Shown: one piece after another, positions 5,726 to 7,498 of the stretch
How positions within the stretch are numbered: position 1 is the stretch's first letter
Layout of the letters: every line of letters starts with the position of its first letter
Assembly (NCBI GenBank): GCA_963606545.1
Contig: CAVCYP010000066.1
Location: 1 to 7,498 of the forward strand
Direction of reading: 5' to 3'
From: UBA9732 sp963606545
GTDB taxonomy: Bacteria > Spirochaetota > Spirochaetia > Sphaerochaetales > Sphaerochaetaceae
Length of the DNA: 7,498 nt
Translations under genes and position numbers: made by a program
Notes under the pieces: model-generated
What the model saw: the letters and a program-made list of their open reading frames with translations, nothing else
Databases searched by the model: none
What the model was told of the DNA's origin: nothing

Positions 5726-6400
5726 ATGAAAAAGTGGATTTTGGTTTTACTATACGCCGTTGACGTTTTCTTTTGTCTTAGGTCAATCAAAAAGAAAAAC
5801 CCTCATGAATATGTACTAACAAAGCCTTTCCTTATGCCTCTTTTATGTGCAATTTATTTTGAATTCCTACCTGTTGCTTTTAAAGCTGAAGCTTGCCAAA
5901 AATTTGTACTTCTTGCTTTAACTTTCCATACCTTGGGAGATGTTCTCCTACTTTTTCCAAGAAATAAAACAAGAGCTTTCTTTTATGCTGGTATGGCCTC
6001 TTTCTTTGTTGGACATGTGATGTACTGCCTTTGGTTTATCAAAGCACCGGTTGGACATTCTCATAAAGTAGCCTTTTTCACTTTATTTGTTGTCCTAATT
6101 TGCGAATATCTATTATTTAGACAACTAATGCTGGGCCCAAGACGATACGCATCAAAATTACTGCCCTACTCCCTTGGCCTTTCAATTTTGGCAGTTTCTG
6201 TTGCATCAACCTTTGGAAATGGTACAGACCCTATTGCCACGGCCATTAGCTTAATAGGTGTTGCCCTTTTCTGTTTTTCCGATTACTGCATAGAGCGGCG
6301 TCTTGTTAGAATGCCACTATTTGGACAAATGGTAGTTATGTCCACCTATATCTCTGGACAGACTCTCATTGTTCTTGGCATGCTTTTGTTGCAAATTTAA
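5726..6400 (+). CDS. YhhN/TMEM86-family membrane protein, probable lysoplasmalogenase
   Basis: Proteins of this family hydrolyse the vinyl-ether bond of lysoplasmalogens, giving a free fatty aldehyde and a glycerophospho-head group, and act inside the membrane. The 224-residue protein is almost entirely hydrophobic. I count about eight segments, roughly at 3-18, 33-51, 58-77, 85-105, 115-133, 146-162, 169-187 and 200-222. The family's two conserved acidic sites are visible: HTLGDVLLL with D72, and FCFSDYCIE with D186. The LTKPFLMPLL segment (31-40) after the first helix is also typical. Length matches the family, which runs about 200-240 residues. It is transcribed divergently from parE and sits 13 bases before an aldo/keto reductase, so the two are very probably co-transcribed. 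The family call is firm; the substrate is inferred from characterised members, and bacterial homologues are mostly untested. Confidence 0.85.
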   Translation: MKKWILVLLYAVDVFFCLRSIKKKNPHEYVLTKPFLMPLLCAIYFEFLPVAFKAEACQKFVLLALTFHTLGDVLLLFPRNKTRAFFYAGMASFFVGHVMYCLWFIKAPVGHSHKVAFFTLFVVLICEYLLFRQLMLGPRRYASKLLPYSLGLSILAVSVASTFGNGTDPIATAISLIGVALFCFSDYCIERRLVRMPLFGQMVVMSTYISGQTLIVLGMLLLQI

Positions 6401-6407
6401 GAAGGAG
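6401..6407 (+). promoter_or_regulatory. Ribosome binding site of the aldo/keto reductase gene
   Basis: GAAGGAG follows the lysoplasmalogenase-family stop codon directly and lies six T residues before ATG at 6414. It is a strong site that fixes the start and supports one bicistronic transcript. Confidence 0.85.
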
Positions 6408-6413
6408 TTTTTT

Positions 6414-7498
6414 ATGGATAGAATCAAAAAGAATTTTGGCTTTGGCTTTATGCGTCTTCCAATGATTGGAGAGGACATTGATATTGAGCAGACCAAACAA
6501 ATGGTAGATGCCTTTTTAAAGGCAGGCTTTAACTACTTTGACACCGCCCATGGCTACCTTCAAGAAAAGAGTGAACCTGCCCTTAAAGAATGCCTCACCT
6601 GTAGATACCCAAGAGACAAATATATACTCACAGACAAGCTGTCTAGCAATTATTTTAAGGTACAGGCCGATATTAGGCCATTGTTTGAGTCTCAGCTCAA
6701 AGCTTGCGGAGTTGATTATTTTGACTTCTATCTCATGCATGCACAGGGCTCCAGAAACTATAATCATTACAAAGAATGCCAAGCCTATGAGACAGCTTTT
6801 GAGTTGAAAAAAGAAGGCAAAATTCGCCATGTTGGAATCTCTTTCCATGATACGGCAGAGTTTCTTGAAAAGATTCTGACAGACTACCCACAAATTGAAG
6901 TCGTTCAGCTTCAGTTTAACTATGCTGACTATGATGACCCTGCAGTTCAGAGCAGAAAATGCTATGATGTGTGCCGTAAGTACAATAAGCCTGTCATTGT
7001 TATGGAACCTGTAAAGGGTGGAACTTTGGTAAACCTTCCAGAGGAGGCAAAAACAATTCTTGAAGCTCTTCACGACGGAAGTCCTGCAAGCTATGCAATC
7101 CGCTTTGCAGCTGGATTTGAAGGGATAATGATGGTGCTTTCAGGAATGAGCAATCTTGAACAAATGAACGACAACGTTTCCTTTATGAAGGATTTTAAGC
7201 CACTAAACGAGCAGGAATTAGTTGCAATTCAAAGAGTTCAAGGCGTTCTCAAGAACTTAAATTTAATCCCTTGTACGGCCTGCCGTTACTGCACTGATGG
7301 CTGTCCAAAACATATTTCAATCCCTGATTTATTTGCCACTATGAACGCCAAACAACTCTATCACAGCTGGAATGCAGACTATTACTACAAAATAGTTCAT
7401 ACCAGTGAAGGCAGAAGGGCATCGGACTGTATTAAGTGCGGAAAGTGCGAGAAAGTTTGCCCACAGAAGCTGCCAATCAGAAAGCTTTTGGAGAACGT
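6414..7498 (+). CDS. Aldo/keto reductase with C-terminal 2[4Fe-4S] ferredoxin domain (cut by right window edge)
   Basis: NAD(P)H-type aldo/keto reductase barrel fused to a bacterial ferredoxin-like tail, presumably cytoplasmic. There are 361 residues with no stop before the edge; relatives have about 370-390, so only the last few residues are missing. Barrel: FGFGFMRLP (8-16) and the catalytic tetrad D43, Y48 (NYFDTAHGY), K75 (LTDKL) and H109 (YLMHA). Further barrel motifs are KIRHVGISFH (136-145), QLQFNY (165-170) and VMEPVKGG (196-203). Tail: C287, C290, C293, C297-Pro and C339, C342, C345, C349-Pro, the standard spacing for two [4Fe-4S] clusters. The clusters suggest electrons may also be exchanged with ferredoxin-type partners in an anaerobe. 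The substrate is unknown. Its place directly after a lysoplasmalogenase-like gene suggests a fatty aldehyde, as inference only. Confidence 0.93.
   Translation, partial: MDRIKKNFGFGFMRLPMIGEDIDIEQTKQMVDAFLKAGFNYFDTAHGYLQEKSEPALKECLTCRYPRDKYILTDKLSSNYFKVQADIRPLFESQLKACGVDYFDFYLMHAQGSRNYNHYKECQAYETAFELKKEGKIRHVGISFHDTAEFLEKILTDYPQIEVVQLQFNYADYDDPAVQSRKCYDVCRKYNKPVIVMEPVKGGTLVNLPEEAKTILEALHDGSPASYAIRFAAGFEGIMMVLSGMSNLEQMNDNVSFMKDFKPLNEQELVAIQRVQGVLKNLNLIPCTACRYCTDGCPKHISIPDLFATMNAKQLYHSWNADYYYKIVHTSEGRRASDCIKCGKCEKVCPQKLPIRKLLEN

Noticed and set aside
6516..7073. Minus-strand open frame of 185 residues within the aldo/keto reductase
   Set aside because: The plus strand encodes a complete catalytic tetrad and cluster motifs in this region. 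The minus frame has no supporting signal.

Overview
The window reads as ordinary chromosomal DNA of a moderately low-GC anaerobe. A host-associated spirochaete (Treponema-like) is my best guess, at moderate confidence. Supporting this are a small-hexamer glutamate dehydrogenase, a topoisomerase IV and a pseudouridine synthase that resemble Bacteroidota proteins, and an aldo/keto reductase with a clostridial-type ferredoxin tail. Bacteroidota themselves are unlikely, because the expression signals are sigma-70-like (TTGACA-17-TACAAT, extended -10 TGGTATAAT) with good Shine-Dalgarno sequences. Firmicutes cannot be ruled out from sequence alone. No phage, IS, CRISPR, tRNA or rRNA was seen.

Left arm, minus strand (1-5541). 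Read in the direction of transcription, a tight operon runs parE (5541-3718), parC (3705-1606) and an RluA-family pseudouridine synthase gene (1591-803). The gaps are 12 and 14 bases, and each upstream stop codon is built into the ribosome binding site of the next gene. ParE and ParC form the A2B2 topoisomerase IV that unlinks daughter chromosomes. The third gene modifies uridines in rRNA or tRNA. The operon ends in an A/T-rich hairpin region (758-811). After it, still on the minus strand, comes a near-consensus promoter (692-720) and the first 211 codons of glutamate dehydrogenase, cut by the left window edge.

Right arm, plus strand (5542-7498). A 184-base divergent intergenic region separates parE from a two-gene operon. 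The first gene encodes an eight-helix membrane protein of the YhhN/TMEM86 lysoplasmalogenase family (5726-6400). Thirteen bases later comes an aldo/keto reductase with two C-terminal [4Fe-4S] cluster motifs (from 6414, cut by the right edge). The first enzyme would release a fatty aldehyde from lysoplasmalogen and the second could reduce an aldehyde, so the pair may be a small plasmalogen-turnover unit. That link is inference.

Points worth a second look: the possible lysoplasmalogenase-reductase partnership, a ParC lacking both quinolone-anchoring residues, a possibly leaderless parE mRNA, GC/codon-usage shifts inside parE and parC, and competing hairpins after the pseudouridine synthase gene. 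I found no clear sign of a wholly new system.
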